From Gremmenia infestans (Eukaryota > Ascomycota > Leotiomycetes > Helotiales > Hamatocanthoscyphaceae): a stretch of DNA of 64,000 nucleotides. The notes beneath the pieces were generated by a model that saw only the letters and a list, made by a program, of their open reading frames with translations, was not told the origin of the DNA and ran no database searches. Positions 43,430-53,340 of the stretch are shown piece after piece (the first letter of the stretch is position 1; each line of letters begins with the position of its first letter). Where the stretch lies: positions 1,054,001 to 1,118,000 of the forward strand of contig JAFEVB010000001.1 in NCBI GenBank assembly GCA_032629725.1, given 5' to 3'. The translations under genes and the position numbers were made by a program.

Positions 43430-43917
43430 TGCTCTCTCTCTACTGCTCACGAATTGTGGATATGAAGTAATTTTCATGAGGATTTCTATCTGGACGTGTT
43501 ATGGATTAAGGATAATAATACATCGACATTGAAACAACTCCACAAAGCACATATTTGGCAGTGGGGACTATTGAGGCTAGGAAACATACCATCGCGATAA
43601 AGGAAACCTGAAGTCTGAGTCAATCATAGACGGCTGTATTCAAGGGAACTGATTGCCTTTTCACAATAGTTTAGAGGCTACAATTTGTAGCCTTCAAATC
43701 AGGAAATAGGGCCCTGATTCGCCATGGCGGGTAATTTTAAAGTAGGCTTTCTCTAATCCTCTTAAAGTGGATTCCAGTAAAAAGGTATAGATTCGCAAAG
43801 TCAAAATCAGGAGATTCAAGGATCTTTTAAAAACCTAAAATCGAAGTCTTCAAAGTGAAATAATGGCATTTCTTTTGGTCATTAATCCGCTACCACCCCA
43901 CCTGTGAACCTTTGCAT
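43430..43917. other. Convergent 3' region with three palindromes
   Basis: 488 bases between facing stop codons. Perfect palindromes lie at 43676-43692 (GGCTACAA, T, TTGTAGCC), 43708-43715 and 43720-43729. No gene seen. Confidence 0.5.
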
Positions 43918-46270
43918 CTAGAACATTCCTAGCAGATCCTCATTCGTCTTCTTGCCTCCACTCTCAAGTTGCTGTTGTGGCGGCGGAGGCTGACTCGCAC
44001 CGCTGATATCTAGACCCGCAAACCCATTCATCAAATCATTCTGTCCCACTGGCGCCGCACTCGAACTACTACCGTTCATATCAAATAATCCCATCATGTC
44101 ATCCATACTGCTTGCACCCGCTGCTCCAGCTGCAGGACTCGCCACCCGCTGTGGCGTACCAGCTAACCCTTCCAAGCCCGAAGCACCACTGCTTGGAGGA
44201 GCATCCGCTGAAGCGGGAGCAGCCCCATCAAAATCGATGTCGAGGAGATTTTCGTTGTTATTTTTCTGGCCGACGACGGCAGCTGCAATTGGATTGTCGA
44301 CGGCATTTTGACGCTGTTCTTGAATGGCTGCGTGTTGGATGGCATCGGCGCCGTAACGGCCATGACCGACAAATGTCTCAGGTGGTTTGTGGTAGACTGA
44401 GGCTAGGGTAGAGAGTTCTGTAAGAAGTTGGTCGAGGAGCTGAGATGGAAGAGATGACATCGTCGTTGTGATTGGGGGTTTGTCGGAGAGAATGATATTC
44501 TAATTTTGTTAGTATTGAAGTCAGAGAAAGATAGGGGTACATGTCTACCTTTGCTACCTGTAAATCACCTGATAATAATCGCCAGTAAACATATGCTCTG
44601 TCTCTGATGTCCGGGTTATCGTTGTCGGCTGTGGCTTGTTGAAGAACTGTCTGCACCAAACTTTGATTGTTGTCCGGCTTCTTCAAGAACAGCTTAACCA
44701 CTGCGGTCAGGATTTGGAGTTGAACTTGTGTAAACTCTTCCATAAATCCTTCAACAAAACCAGAAAGGATCTCGTCCGCATTACTGATCTTCTCTGCGTA
44801 TTCTCCAACGATCCAAATCAAGGAACCTCGTGCTTCAGGCTCATCCAATTCGTCGATGTATTTGCAAAGAGTTGGGATAATGCCTTCATAACCAGGGTAC
44901 TTTCGGAAGATGTCCTTAATGACCACAATTGCCTCTTGGACAACATAGTTGACTTTTGTAGCAATTAGATCAAGAAGAGTGTTGACACACTTCTCGCTGG
45001 CGCTCTCGATCTTGATAGCTGCTTGACCAATGGCCTTGACTGCTCTCCGGACAAAATCCATGTCGACTTCTAAGGCATACTCTTTTAATTCGGCCAAAAG
45101 TTGGTCGACGTTCTTGTCGTTTGCTATCCGCACCATGATCTCTAACTTCTGAAGCTTGACATATGGGGGATCATTGTATTTGCAGAAGAATACTCGTAAC
45201 TCTTTACTTAGGATATCTGGCTTGGCTTGGAGTAGTAAATCGATGTTCCGTAATGCAACATATTGAACTTCTGGAGCTGATGCAACAAGGGTCACTTTTG
45301 AAAGTTAGCTACCGCAAATTCATGTAGGGACATGTACTAACCCAATGGTGGTGCCATTTTCTTCAAGTATTGCTTTGTGAGATCTGCGTTGACATACTTC
45401 ATGTGGAGGAAGACTACTTTCACGGCTGCCAGCACCACGCTTGGATTGACGTGTTGGAATTGAGGGGAAACTCTTTCGCAAATATGCTCCGACTCTTTCG
45501 TATCTGTAGCCCTGTAGTCGGCGAGGGTTGAGAGAATTGTAACTCTACCCCACTCTGTGCATTCGTTCAAAGCCATCAACATCTTCTTTAGCGCCGCGGG
45601 CGTCACTCGGAGAGCCTTGGTTTCTGGAGCCGCCTCGTTGATCTCTGCCAGGGCTGTGACAGAATTTGCGACTACCATGGGATTTGGATCTCCTATCATC
45701 TCCTGGAGTGTTTCTAGAAATCCGTTTTCTAAGCACATCGTCGGGTTCAGATCAAAGAGCTTCGCAACACATATCGCAGCCGTTTTCCGTACATAAGGCG
45801 ACTCGTCTCGTAATGTTTTCCGCAAGGGTTCCTCCATATAATCTACCATCTTATCCACCCTAATACACCCCATTGTCCGTATAGCAAGGGCCCGTACCAA
45901 TGGATTGGGATCCTCGGAGTCTTGTACAAAGGTATTAACCGCCAGAATACAGAGGTCCGGATGTGATTTGGCGTAATTCCTAGATAATTCCAGAATCAGC
46001 ACCGCTTCTATTAACCGGCCAAAACGAGGAGGTAACTTACATCAAATATAAATAAACGAGCTTCTTCTGGTCCAGATCTGACGTAGCAATGTTCTTCAAC
46101 ACATCAGGAAACAGAGCTGACACATCTTTGCCCAAGGTCATAGACATGATGGTCTTCTGAATCGCATCCTTGCGCTCGTATGCATATTGCGAGACTAGCC
46201 CTGCTCTCAACTCGAATGTTTCGCCCTTCCTGGGTACCGCAAAGGCCCCTTTAATCCTATTTACCGCCAT
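43918..46270 (-). CDS. APL2: AP-1 clathrin adaptor complex subunit beta (beta-1 adaptin)
   Basis: Four exons: 46270-46041, 45979-45342, 45294-44549 and 44499-43918; 2196 nt, 731 residues. The adaptin N-terminal solenoid covers residues 1 to about 540 (GETFELRAGLVSQYAYERKD, KKLVYLYLMNYAKSHPD, DPNPLVRALAIRTMGCIR, DESPYVRKTAAICVAKLF). The last exon encodes the flexible hinge. It has a clathrin box, LLDID (about 623-627), and ends NEDLLGMF. No ear domain follows, which is usual for fungal AP-1 beta. The complex sorts cargo at the trans-Golgi and endosomes. The N-terminus MAVNRIKGAFAVPRKGE supports the ATG at 46270. Confidence 0.94.
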
Positions 46271-46660
46271 CGCTCACACAGATGGCGAGTTGAGGTCGTG
46301 CCCCTCATACGCCCGCGGCTGCTGTTGATGGACGGCCAGGCAGCAGCTATGTGCAATGGGCCGTAGTTAATCGCACTTGTCGTCCAAGGATAAACGTCTG
46401 CAACTGAGGACCTTCTGGTGATAAATTCTGGGTAGTTTGTGGTTTTCTTTGTGGAGGTTGAAGTTGATCATAAATGTTGCCAGCTTCTCAGCCTTCTGGT
46501 GCGGTCAGAACGGCGCTAGCATTTGGCAGGGGTCGCAAGGAGAAGGCAAAGGCCACTCACTCTCTCCACTTCAAGGGGGGTTTCCTGGCAAATTCATGCA
46601 ACAAATGGATACTCGGAATAAGTTGAAACAACTATAATCCGCGAATCATTTAAGTACAGC
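46271..46660. promoter_or_regulatory. Divergent promoter region AP-1 beta / microprotein
   Basis: 390 bases between divergent starts; short frames here have no support. Confidence 0.4.
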
Positions 46661-46936
46661 ATGGTGAGGACCTCACTACGTTATTTCTTTCTACTGCTCC
46701 TTTCGAACATGTCGCTAATACAATATTCCAAGGCAAACCTTCCAAACCTACGCCGGCTGTTTGTTGAAGCTCGAACAGATGCAGAAGAGAGTGCATATTC
46801 GAGAAATGCCGTTAGTATATAATTCTGTGTAAAGTACTGAATTACTAATTGGGTTTAGTTTTACAATATCGTGCTATTCATGTCATCGGTTGCTGTCGTT
46901 AGTCTTGTGGCTCAACGGATGAACAAGACCTCTTGA
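46661..46936 (+). CDS. 52-residue single-pass membrane microprotein in three coding exons
   Basis: Exon 1 contributes only the ATG (46661-46663) before a GTGAGG donor. The next exons are 46733-46810 and 46859-46936. Introns (69 and 48 nt) have branch sites GCTAATA and TACTAAT and AG acceptors; total 159 nt in frame. The product begins MANLPNLRRLFVEARTDAEE, has a charged 25-residue N-terminal part and one hydrophobic segment (FYNIVLFMSSVAVVSLVA, about 28-45), and ends QRMNKTS. The size and shape resemble small mitochondrial or ER tail-anchored subunits, but I recognise no family. The combination of two clean introns and an open frame argues that it is real. Confidence 0.65.
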
Positions 46937-47458
46937 CGAGCAATACCCGAGCGCTATTGTTTGAGCAGTGTCGTGAAAAACTGAAGCAAGTCTTGAGAGG
47001 CTGTCTTGATTGGGGTCAATAGAATTTGGGAGATCGCAAGGACTTTGAAAGACTGAAAGGGCTAAGCCTCAGGGGAAGTCAGGTGTTGAGAAACCTGTGA
47101 GACATGGGTATTGTCACGACACAAGAAAGCGCGCATTTGGCAAGATCTTTGAAGGGATCTTCAAGTAGAACTTCGGTGTTTCTAGGTTGAAGACAAATGG
47201 ATAGCCTTGACAAGCTCTGGGCGCAGAAGAGTGAGGCGATTCGCCCACCACTTGCTAATACGTCGGCAAAGTCTCCTCTTCTGTCGTTCTTTTCAGGAGC
47301 CGCTTTTACCAGTTCCACTTCCAATCTCGGACGTTTCTTCCAGTGCCTCTATCAGGGTTCATCTTGGTCGTTCCCATTGCACCTGACCAACCATGCCCCC
47401 CTCGACCTTCTTGGCGTCCAGTTCTTGTGCTTGTATCTCATATCCCCTTGCCTTCCCT
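46937..47458. other. Intergenic, 3' of microprotein and BolA
   Basis: 522 bases. A 90-codon ATG frame at 47197-47469 overlaps the BolA 3' end and is not supported. Confidence 0.4.
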
Positions 47459-47855
47459 TCAAGCCGTAGTCCCAGTAACAATCTCTCCCGTGGTATCCTT
47501 CCCAGGTGCAACAGCTACCTTCCCTTCGGCCTTCTGCTTCTCCCACTGCTCTGGCGTAAAGCACTTCGGTGTCCAAGCATGAATAGCAGCAACCTCGGCC
47601 TTCAGCGCCGTATTGACCAATCGATGTCTCGCCAAGGTCGTCTTCTTCTCGAATTGAGGCGATACTATTACAGCAGAAAATGCTTGACCGCATCCACCTG
47701 CAAGTTGGTCAGCTTTGAGCGGGATGGCGGGGTAAAATAAAAATATTGGACGGCGACGGACCTGACATGTCTTCGATTTCGACATGGATTGCTTGAAGTT
47801 GATCGATTATCTTGGCCTTGAGGTCTGCCTCTGAGACTCCTGGAGTTTCGGCCAT
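47459..47855 (-). CDS. BolA-like protein
   Basis: Two exons, 47855-47762 and 47697-47459; 333 nt, 110 residues. The join reads DMSGGCGQAFSAVIVSPQFE, the conserved BolA loop with its cysteine, followed by the helix-turn-helix motif LARHRLVNTALKAEV, where the invariant His lies. BolA proteins pair with monothiol glutaredoxins and carry or sense iron-sulfur clusters. The GGCGQ form fits the cytosolic Bol2/Fra2 type, but mitochondrial BolA members are similar. A short unordered tail (EGKVAVAPGKDTTG) ends the protein. It is head to head with NIF3, 193 bases apart. Confidence 0.9.
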
Positions 47856-48048
47856 TATAGATTTTTAGAGAGAGGATTCTGGGTTTCTTGACGTTGGCCC
47901 CTCCGTTCTCGGAAAAGTTGATGTGATGAGCAAGGAGCGGGGCAAGCGGCCGAGTCCTGTTTTGGAAACCCTCACCACAGCGACTTCTACAGCTTCATAG
48001 AACAATGTCATGATTTTTCAAACAACACTTCGAAGATCAATTACAACA

Positions 48049-49312
48049 ATGGCGAATCCCACAGTTTCGTCTTTTTCTCGGGCCGTTGTTGGGGCTATGA
48101 GGAAGTTGTAAGTGACTTATACCCTGTGACCGAGAATGCATTGTTTACTTTAGTTACAGGTACCCTGAGAAGCTTGCAGACAGTAGTTTCGATAATACTG
48201 GACGTAAGTGATGAAGTATTATGTAACTATGCAACGTACTAAATCTCTCCAAGTCCTCCTCGAAGCTCCATATCGACCAGGTCATCTGAAGAACTCGGCT
48301 CTCCTCACTGTGGATCTCACCCGAGCAGTTGCAGATGAAGCTATTGCAAGAAAAGATTCCATAATCATAGCATACCGTAAGGAACTTCCGATCATAAAGT
48401 TTTGGGACTTCCCTCTCTCCCCTGTTTCTTTCAAAACCCCGAGGATTATTCCTGTCAAATTCAGACTGTCCGAAAGCTCTCACTTCAATATCCAACACAG
48501 AATCCAGACTAATCTGAAAAAGACCCCATAATCTTCCGCCCTCTGAAAGCACTTACGCAAAGCAACACCCAACAAAGTACCCTGTTACGGCTTGCCCAAG
48601 AGGGTATCAGTGTCTACAGCCCCCATACAGCTTTAGATGCCGCTGAGAACGGCCTCAACGACTTTCTCGTGGCATGTATTACAGCTGAAACGCCCATGGT
48701 GAATGGAGAGTGAGTGTTACTATTATTCGAAATCTGCAAACATTGCCAAACGCTACAACGCTAACTTAGAATAGCCCAATTGATTTCGAACAGCATCACT
48801 CTTCCGTGTTGACTCCAGTCAAGGATGCTCCACAAGGCTTTGAAACCGCTGGATACGGCCGCATAGTGCGCTTCCACAAGCCTCAGACTCTTGGAGACAT
48901 CTTAGCAAGAATCACATCTAACCTCGAGCTTCCAGGCGTCTCGGTCGCAGTTCCTCAAACTATTCCAGCCGGGGAGAGGGATCAGATCAGAATCTCTTCT
49001 GTCGGAATTTGCGCAGGTTCCGGTTCCATGCTCAATGGCCTTGATGTAGACTTGCTGTTTACAGGGGAATTGAGCCACCACGAGGCTTTGGCCGCTATTG
49101 AAAAGGGCAAATGTGTTATCACCACTTTTCATAGCAATTCGGAGAGACGATTTCTGGAGGCTCGGCTGCTCGGTCAGCTGGAAGTTGCGACTAAGAAGGA
49201 AGTCGAGGAGCTGGGCAAGAAGGGGCAATGGGAGGAGAGTTTGACAAAGGATTTTACTATAGCAGCTAGTAAGGCTGATAGAGACCCTTTCGTGATTGTG
49301 ATGCGTGAGTAA
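48049..49312 (+). CDS. NIF3 family protein (NGG1-interacting factor 3-like)
   Basis: Five exons: 48049-48107, 48160-48203, 48254-48376, 48523-48709 and 48775-49312; 951 nt, 316 residues. The N-terminal half has the DUF34/NIF3 strand LTVDLTRAVADEAIAR and the metal-binding histidine in IIAYHPIIFRPL, then GISVYSPHTALDAAENGLND. The C-terminal half has ISSVGICAGSGSMLNG, DVDLLFTGELSHHEAL and the second metal site TTFHSNSERRFLEARLL. The family is widespread and forms ring-shaped oligomers with a dinuclear metal site. Its activity is uncertain, despite the label GTP cyclohydrolase 1 type 2 used for bacterial members. All five exon junctions restore conserved sequence. Confidence 0.93.
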
Positions 49313-49500
49313 AGAGATGGCAATCACAGAAGACAGAAACGCGAATCACATTGGGTACTCCATCTGGTGTCCGTTATATCGTAGGCTGTAGTCGAGGAGT
49401 ATCATGACTCTTCTTGAAAGCAATCAGTCGCACTGGGCAAGTAGGGGTGGTGGATTATTACCATTGGCTTGCAAATGAGTACAGCAAGCCCTGCCGGGTA

Positions 49501-50424
49501 TCATGATTTCGATTCTCTCTTACTCTTCACATTGACCCAACTCTTCTCATTAGGCGGCTCCCCCCTTATAGCAGCCTCCCCATCCTCAATACAATCCAAA
49601 ACATCAGCACCACCAACCCCGCGTTCCTTCCACCTCTCCAAGAGACTCAGCGTAGGCTCCCACACCCTCCTCGCCTCCTCTACACTCCCCTCATCCATCA
49701 AGCCCCTAACCCTCTCCGGCGTATCCAACACCCTCCCCACCACCTCCCTCATCTTATCCTTCCTCTCAGCCTTCTCCCTTTCCCCCTCACTCATCTCGGC
49801 CCTTTCCCTCTGCCACCCCGGCATCCCCTCCCTCATCTCGCTCTTAATACTCTCCGCCCTCGCATAAATACTCGCGATCGCCGGATCAAGAGTACTAGCC
49901 ATCGGATTCAGCGGATCCATATTCACCCTCATCTTCCTAATCGTCTCCGTAGCCGCAATCAACTTGCTATAATTATCATACACCAGTGCCTTTTTCTCTG
50001 CGTCCAGTGCCCGGATATCTGTGAGTACGCCATTGTAAGTCCTGAGCAGCTCCGAGAGCGATTGTGTGGACAGCGCGTGCGAGATATAGGCATTGGCGTC
50101 GAAGTGGGCGTGGTCGAGCTCGGATTCTAGGACCTCGCTGTTGGAGGAGTCGTGGATGGATGATGCTTCTGATGCTGCGTCGTTTATGGGCGTTGAGGGG
50201 GCGGTGGTCTCCTCTTGGGCTTTCTTTAAGTTGTAGTATTCTCGTAATGCAGCTCGATTTGCGCGCTTGGGCTGTGCTAGAGAGGGGCCGCGGTTGGGTG
50301 AGCTTTCTGAGGAGCGGGGGATTTCGAGGGATGGCCGTGAGGATGAGGAGGGTGTGGTTGTGGAGATTATGGGGACGCGGCGGCCGTTGACGGATGGTTC
50401 GCGGGGGCTGGCTATGGTTGACAT
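49501..50424 (-). CDS. VPS51: Vps51 subunit of the GARP/EARP tethering complex
   Basis: Single exon, 307 residues. The conserved Vps51 block is FDANAYISHALSTQSLSELL, then TYNGVLTDIRALDAEKKALV and YDNYSKLIAATETIRKMRVN (about residues 110-170). These form the N-terminal coiled-coil shared by CATCHR tethers. The first 100 residues are Ser/Pro-rich; the C-terminal half is charged and helical. The complex tethers endosome-derived vesicles at the trans-Golgi network. Fungal Vps51 is much shorter than the animal protein, so this length is normal. The ATG at 50424 is the only start before the conserved block. It is divergent from RMI1. Confidence 0.92.
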   Translation of the reverse strand: MSTIASPREPSVNGRRVPIISTTTPSSSSRPSLEIPRSSESSPNRGPSLAQPKRANRAALREYYNLKKAQEETTAPSTPINDAASEASSIHDSSNSEVLESELDHAHFDANAYISHALSTQSLSELLRTYNGVLTDIRALDAEKKALVYDNYSKLIAATETIRKMRVNMDPLNPMASTLDPAIASIYARAESIKSEMREGMPGWQRERAEMSEGEREKAERKDKMREVVGRVLDTPERVRGLMDEGSVEEARRVWEPTLSLLERWKERGVGGADVLDCIEDGEAAIRGEPPNEKSWVNVKSKRESKS

Positions 50425-50710
50425 GTTTTCGAATGTCTTATAAGGAACTCATGGGGAAAGGTGCCATTGACGGGGATCAATGGTAAGTTTTGAGAACAAG
50501 AGATGTTGAATTGTGGTGTAGAGTGAATGAAATATACGTGATGCAGTCAAGCAGTTGCAGAAAGAAGGCTGCGAGGCTGGAAGCGAGGCTCCAAGACTTC
50601 TTGAACTTCCACTTTCTTCTGTCCGCGTTCCAAAAGACAACAGTACACCCTTTAATAAATACAGTAATGCACATTTTCTTTGCTGAGATTCATGCAATAC
50701 GACCTACGCA

Positions 50711-51475
50711 ATGGCATCCCCAATAACCCCAACTCAGCTCTCCACCGCGCTCACACAATCCGGCCTCCCAACCCCCCACCTCTCCTTCCTAACTCCCATA
50801 CTAAACACCGCATCAAATTCCCAACGCCAACCCCCGCTCTCCTCCCTCTCAGCAACAGCACGTCTCCGCCTCCTCTCGGCCGACATATCAACACCCTCTA
50901 TCCTCGCCCCAACCAACGGCTCCTTCCCCCAAAACATATCCGATGTACGAGTCAAAGAAAAAGTGCTGGGACAAGATATCCCGGTCCAAGTAATTGACAT
51001 TGAGGACATGGGACGCAGCAAGTGGGACCAGATTCTGGATCTGGAAGCAGAGCGTAAAGGGGAGCGCGTGAAGGGGCGGGAAGTCATACGCGTACTACCT
51101 ACACAAGAAAATGAACTTGGCTCTACAGCTTCTACGCAAGCGATTGCCAACCCTACGGCTGCGAATGCGGCAGTATCGAACAAGGGGCCGTTCAAGGTTC
51201 TATTGCAGGATATGAAGGGACAGCAGGTTTATGGGTTTGAGGTGAAGAGAGTGGATAAATTGGGGTATCCGCCGGGCATGAATATTGGGTGTAAGGTCAT
51301 GTTGAAGAAGGGGTGTAAGGTTGCGAGAGGGATGGTGTTGCTTGAACCGGCGTGTGTGGTTGTGCTTGGCGGAAAGATTGAGGCGCTGGATAAGGGGTGG
51401 AGAGAGGGTAGGGAGGAGAGGTTGAGGATGGATGTGAAGAAAACCGAGGAGGCTCCTGGTAGGGCAAATGTTTGA
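50711..51475 (+). CDS. RMI1: RMI1, subunit of the RecQ helicase-Top3 dissolvasome
   Basis: Single exon, 254 residues. The N-terminal helical part (TQLSTALTQSGLPTPHLSFL) is followed by DVRVKEKVLGQDIPVQVIDI, then an OB fold: FKVLLQDMKGQQVYGFEVKR, MNIGCKVMLKKGCKVARGMV and LLEPACVVVLGGKIEALDKG. This order is that of RMI1, which stimulates Top3 decatenation and double Holliday junction dissolution with the RecQ helicase in the nucleus. The length fits fungal Rmi1, which lacks the extra animal domains. It starts 286 bases from divergent VPS51, with which it shares a promoter region. Confidence 0.92.
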   Translation: MASPITPTQLSTALTQSGLPTPHLSFLTPILNTASNSQRQPPLSSLSATARLRLLSADISTPSILAPTNGSFPQNISDVRVKEKVLGQDIPVQVIDIEDMGRSKWDQILDLEAERKGERVKGREVIRVLPTQENELGSTASTQAIANPTAANAAVSNKGPFKVLLQDMKGQQVYGFEVKRVDKLGYPPGMNIGCKVMLKKGCKVARGMVLLEPACVVVLGGKIEALDKGWREGREERLRMDVKKTEEAPGRANV

Positions 51476-52091
51476 TGAATGTAAATGCCATCAATGAATG
51501 TGATGCGAAGATATGGACATCACAAGGAAATATTTGAAAGGATCCATTGATTCTGGACTTTAGGAGTTGGGTTGAGGTTATTTTTTGATACCCCTAAATG
51601 GCAAAAGGAGATTTGGTTACAAAATTGTACCACCAGGTAGTGAACATTGCTATCTATTGTTTTACGATACCAGACCAGTCATTGAACAGATTTTGTTAGA
51701 CAGACGATTCAAGAAGCTCACAACAAATCGCAGCAAATGAACCATCATCTCATAGGTCGTAACAGTTTGGTTGCCTGCCGCCAGCTAGCAAGATATATAT
51801 CATTGCCTTAAATTTCGAGGGGTCTTCGCAACATGTGCTCGCGTAGGGAATATCCAACATCCCACAATAATATGCAATTATGAAAACTCCTTCGTTATGA
51901 CATTGACATTGACATTTCCGACACTCCAATACGCGTTTTCCCTTCAGATCGTTCCTGCGAGCAATGATGGGATGATCGTATAGCTAGAACATTTCAAGCC
52001 ATTCGGACATTGGCATATCGTAAGTGATTCATAACATGTATCCGGCTCGTTACCAGTAGTAGACAGAACAACTGACTGCAAAGCAAAGCGC
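51476..52091. other. Convergent 3' region RMI1 / MAP kinase
   Basis: 616 bases with no gene seen. Confidence 0.4.
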
Positions 52092-53340
52092 TTATCGCAT
52101 GATTTCTTCGTAGATTAGCTGCTTGAGTTGCTCCTTGCTTAAATTGTCCTTATTTTTGTCAAAGTCAAAGAACTCCTCTGGAATTGGGTTTGCAGTTGGC
52201 TCATCCTCGGGGTCGTGGTACGGCTCTAAGTAAGGGTGCTGAAGAGCCTCATCAACGGTGATACGTTTCACGGGATTAAAGGCCAAAAGCTTCTCGAGGA
52301 GATCCAGTGCCAGGTCGGAAGTTTTAGGGAACAAGGAGCGGAGAGGAACCTTCTTCTTGAAGGGTAAAGAACGGATATACTCGCGAGCACGGCGCGACTT
52401 GATGCCGTAGTAATCCTCCATGGTTGGGGTGCCAAGTACATCCAAGATAAGAGTGAGCTGGTGGTGGTCTAAATGAACATTAGCAATTGGAAGCGAATGT
52501 GACTCGGCTAAACTCACAGTCCTTTCCCGGGAACAAAGGCTTTCCGCTCAACATCTCAGCCAAAATGCAACCAACAGACCAAACATCAATAGCCTTTGTG
52601 TATTCTTTGAAGGTCAACATAATTTCAGGTGCGCGGTACCAGCGGGTAGCAACATATTCTGTCATGAAACCTGAGTTGTCCTCTTGAGATGCAGCCGAAC
52701 GAGCTAGCCCAAAATCACAGACTTTCAGATCGCAGTTGGCATTAAGAAGCAAGTTGGAGGGCTTGAGATCTCGGTGAAGAACATTTGCAGAGTGCATAGC
52801 TTTAAGCGCACGGAGAGTCTGGTAGATGAAATATTGGCAATGGTCATCTGATAAGTCTTGGGTACGAATCACACGATGCATATCAGTTTCCATGAGCTCC
52901 TGTAATCGTTCGTTAGCCATCTAGCTTTATACAAAATATTTTATTTTTTAAGTCTTACCTGGATGAGATACACTTCCGTGAATGTTTCATAGCTCCGTGG
53001 CTTCTGAATATCGAGAATGGAGATGATGTTTTCATGATTGAAATATCGGAGGAGTTTCATCTCACGCAGTGTACGCAGGCAGAACATAGAGTGGTCGAAG
53101 GGAGTGATTTTCTTGATAGCAACCTTTTGACCGGAGGGTTTGTGAAGTGCAGAGCTATTAAGAGAGTTAGTTATGTTGCGACCTAAATATGCAGAGTATG
53201 TAGGGCCGTCGCTGCAAGTGAACATACCACACGACACCATACGCTCCCTCTCCAACTACATCTTGAATATCATATTGTTCGGAAACATTGAAAGAAATCT
53301 TGCGCGATCCCGTCGACGGATTCGGCGCCCGAGATGTCAT
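52092..53340 (-). CDS. MAP kinase of the Fus3/Kss1 (Pmk1/BMP1) type
   Basis: Four exons: 53340-53228, 53154-52959, 52899-52518 and 52468-52092; 1068 nt, 355 residues, exactly the length of Pmk1-type kinases. The ATP loop is GEGAYGVVC and the lysine lies in VAIKKITPF. The catalytic loop is HRDLKPSNLL, with DFGLARS and the dual-phosphorylation TEY in GFMTEYVATRWYRAPE (about 182-184). YHHQLTLILDVLGTP is joined correctly across the last intron. In filamentous ascomycetes this kinase acts below Ste11/Ste7 homologues in mating, hyphal fusion and, in pathogens, infection structures. The downstream factors are not in the window. The stop lies after YEEIMR, the family terminus. Confidence 0.97.

Noticed and set aside
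47197..47469. 90-codon ATG frame upstream of the BolA 3' end
   Set aside because: It overlaps the BolA coding end, lacks introns or family resemblance, and is probably chance.
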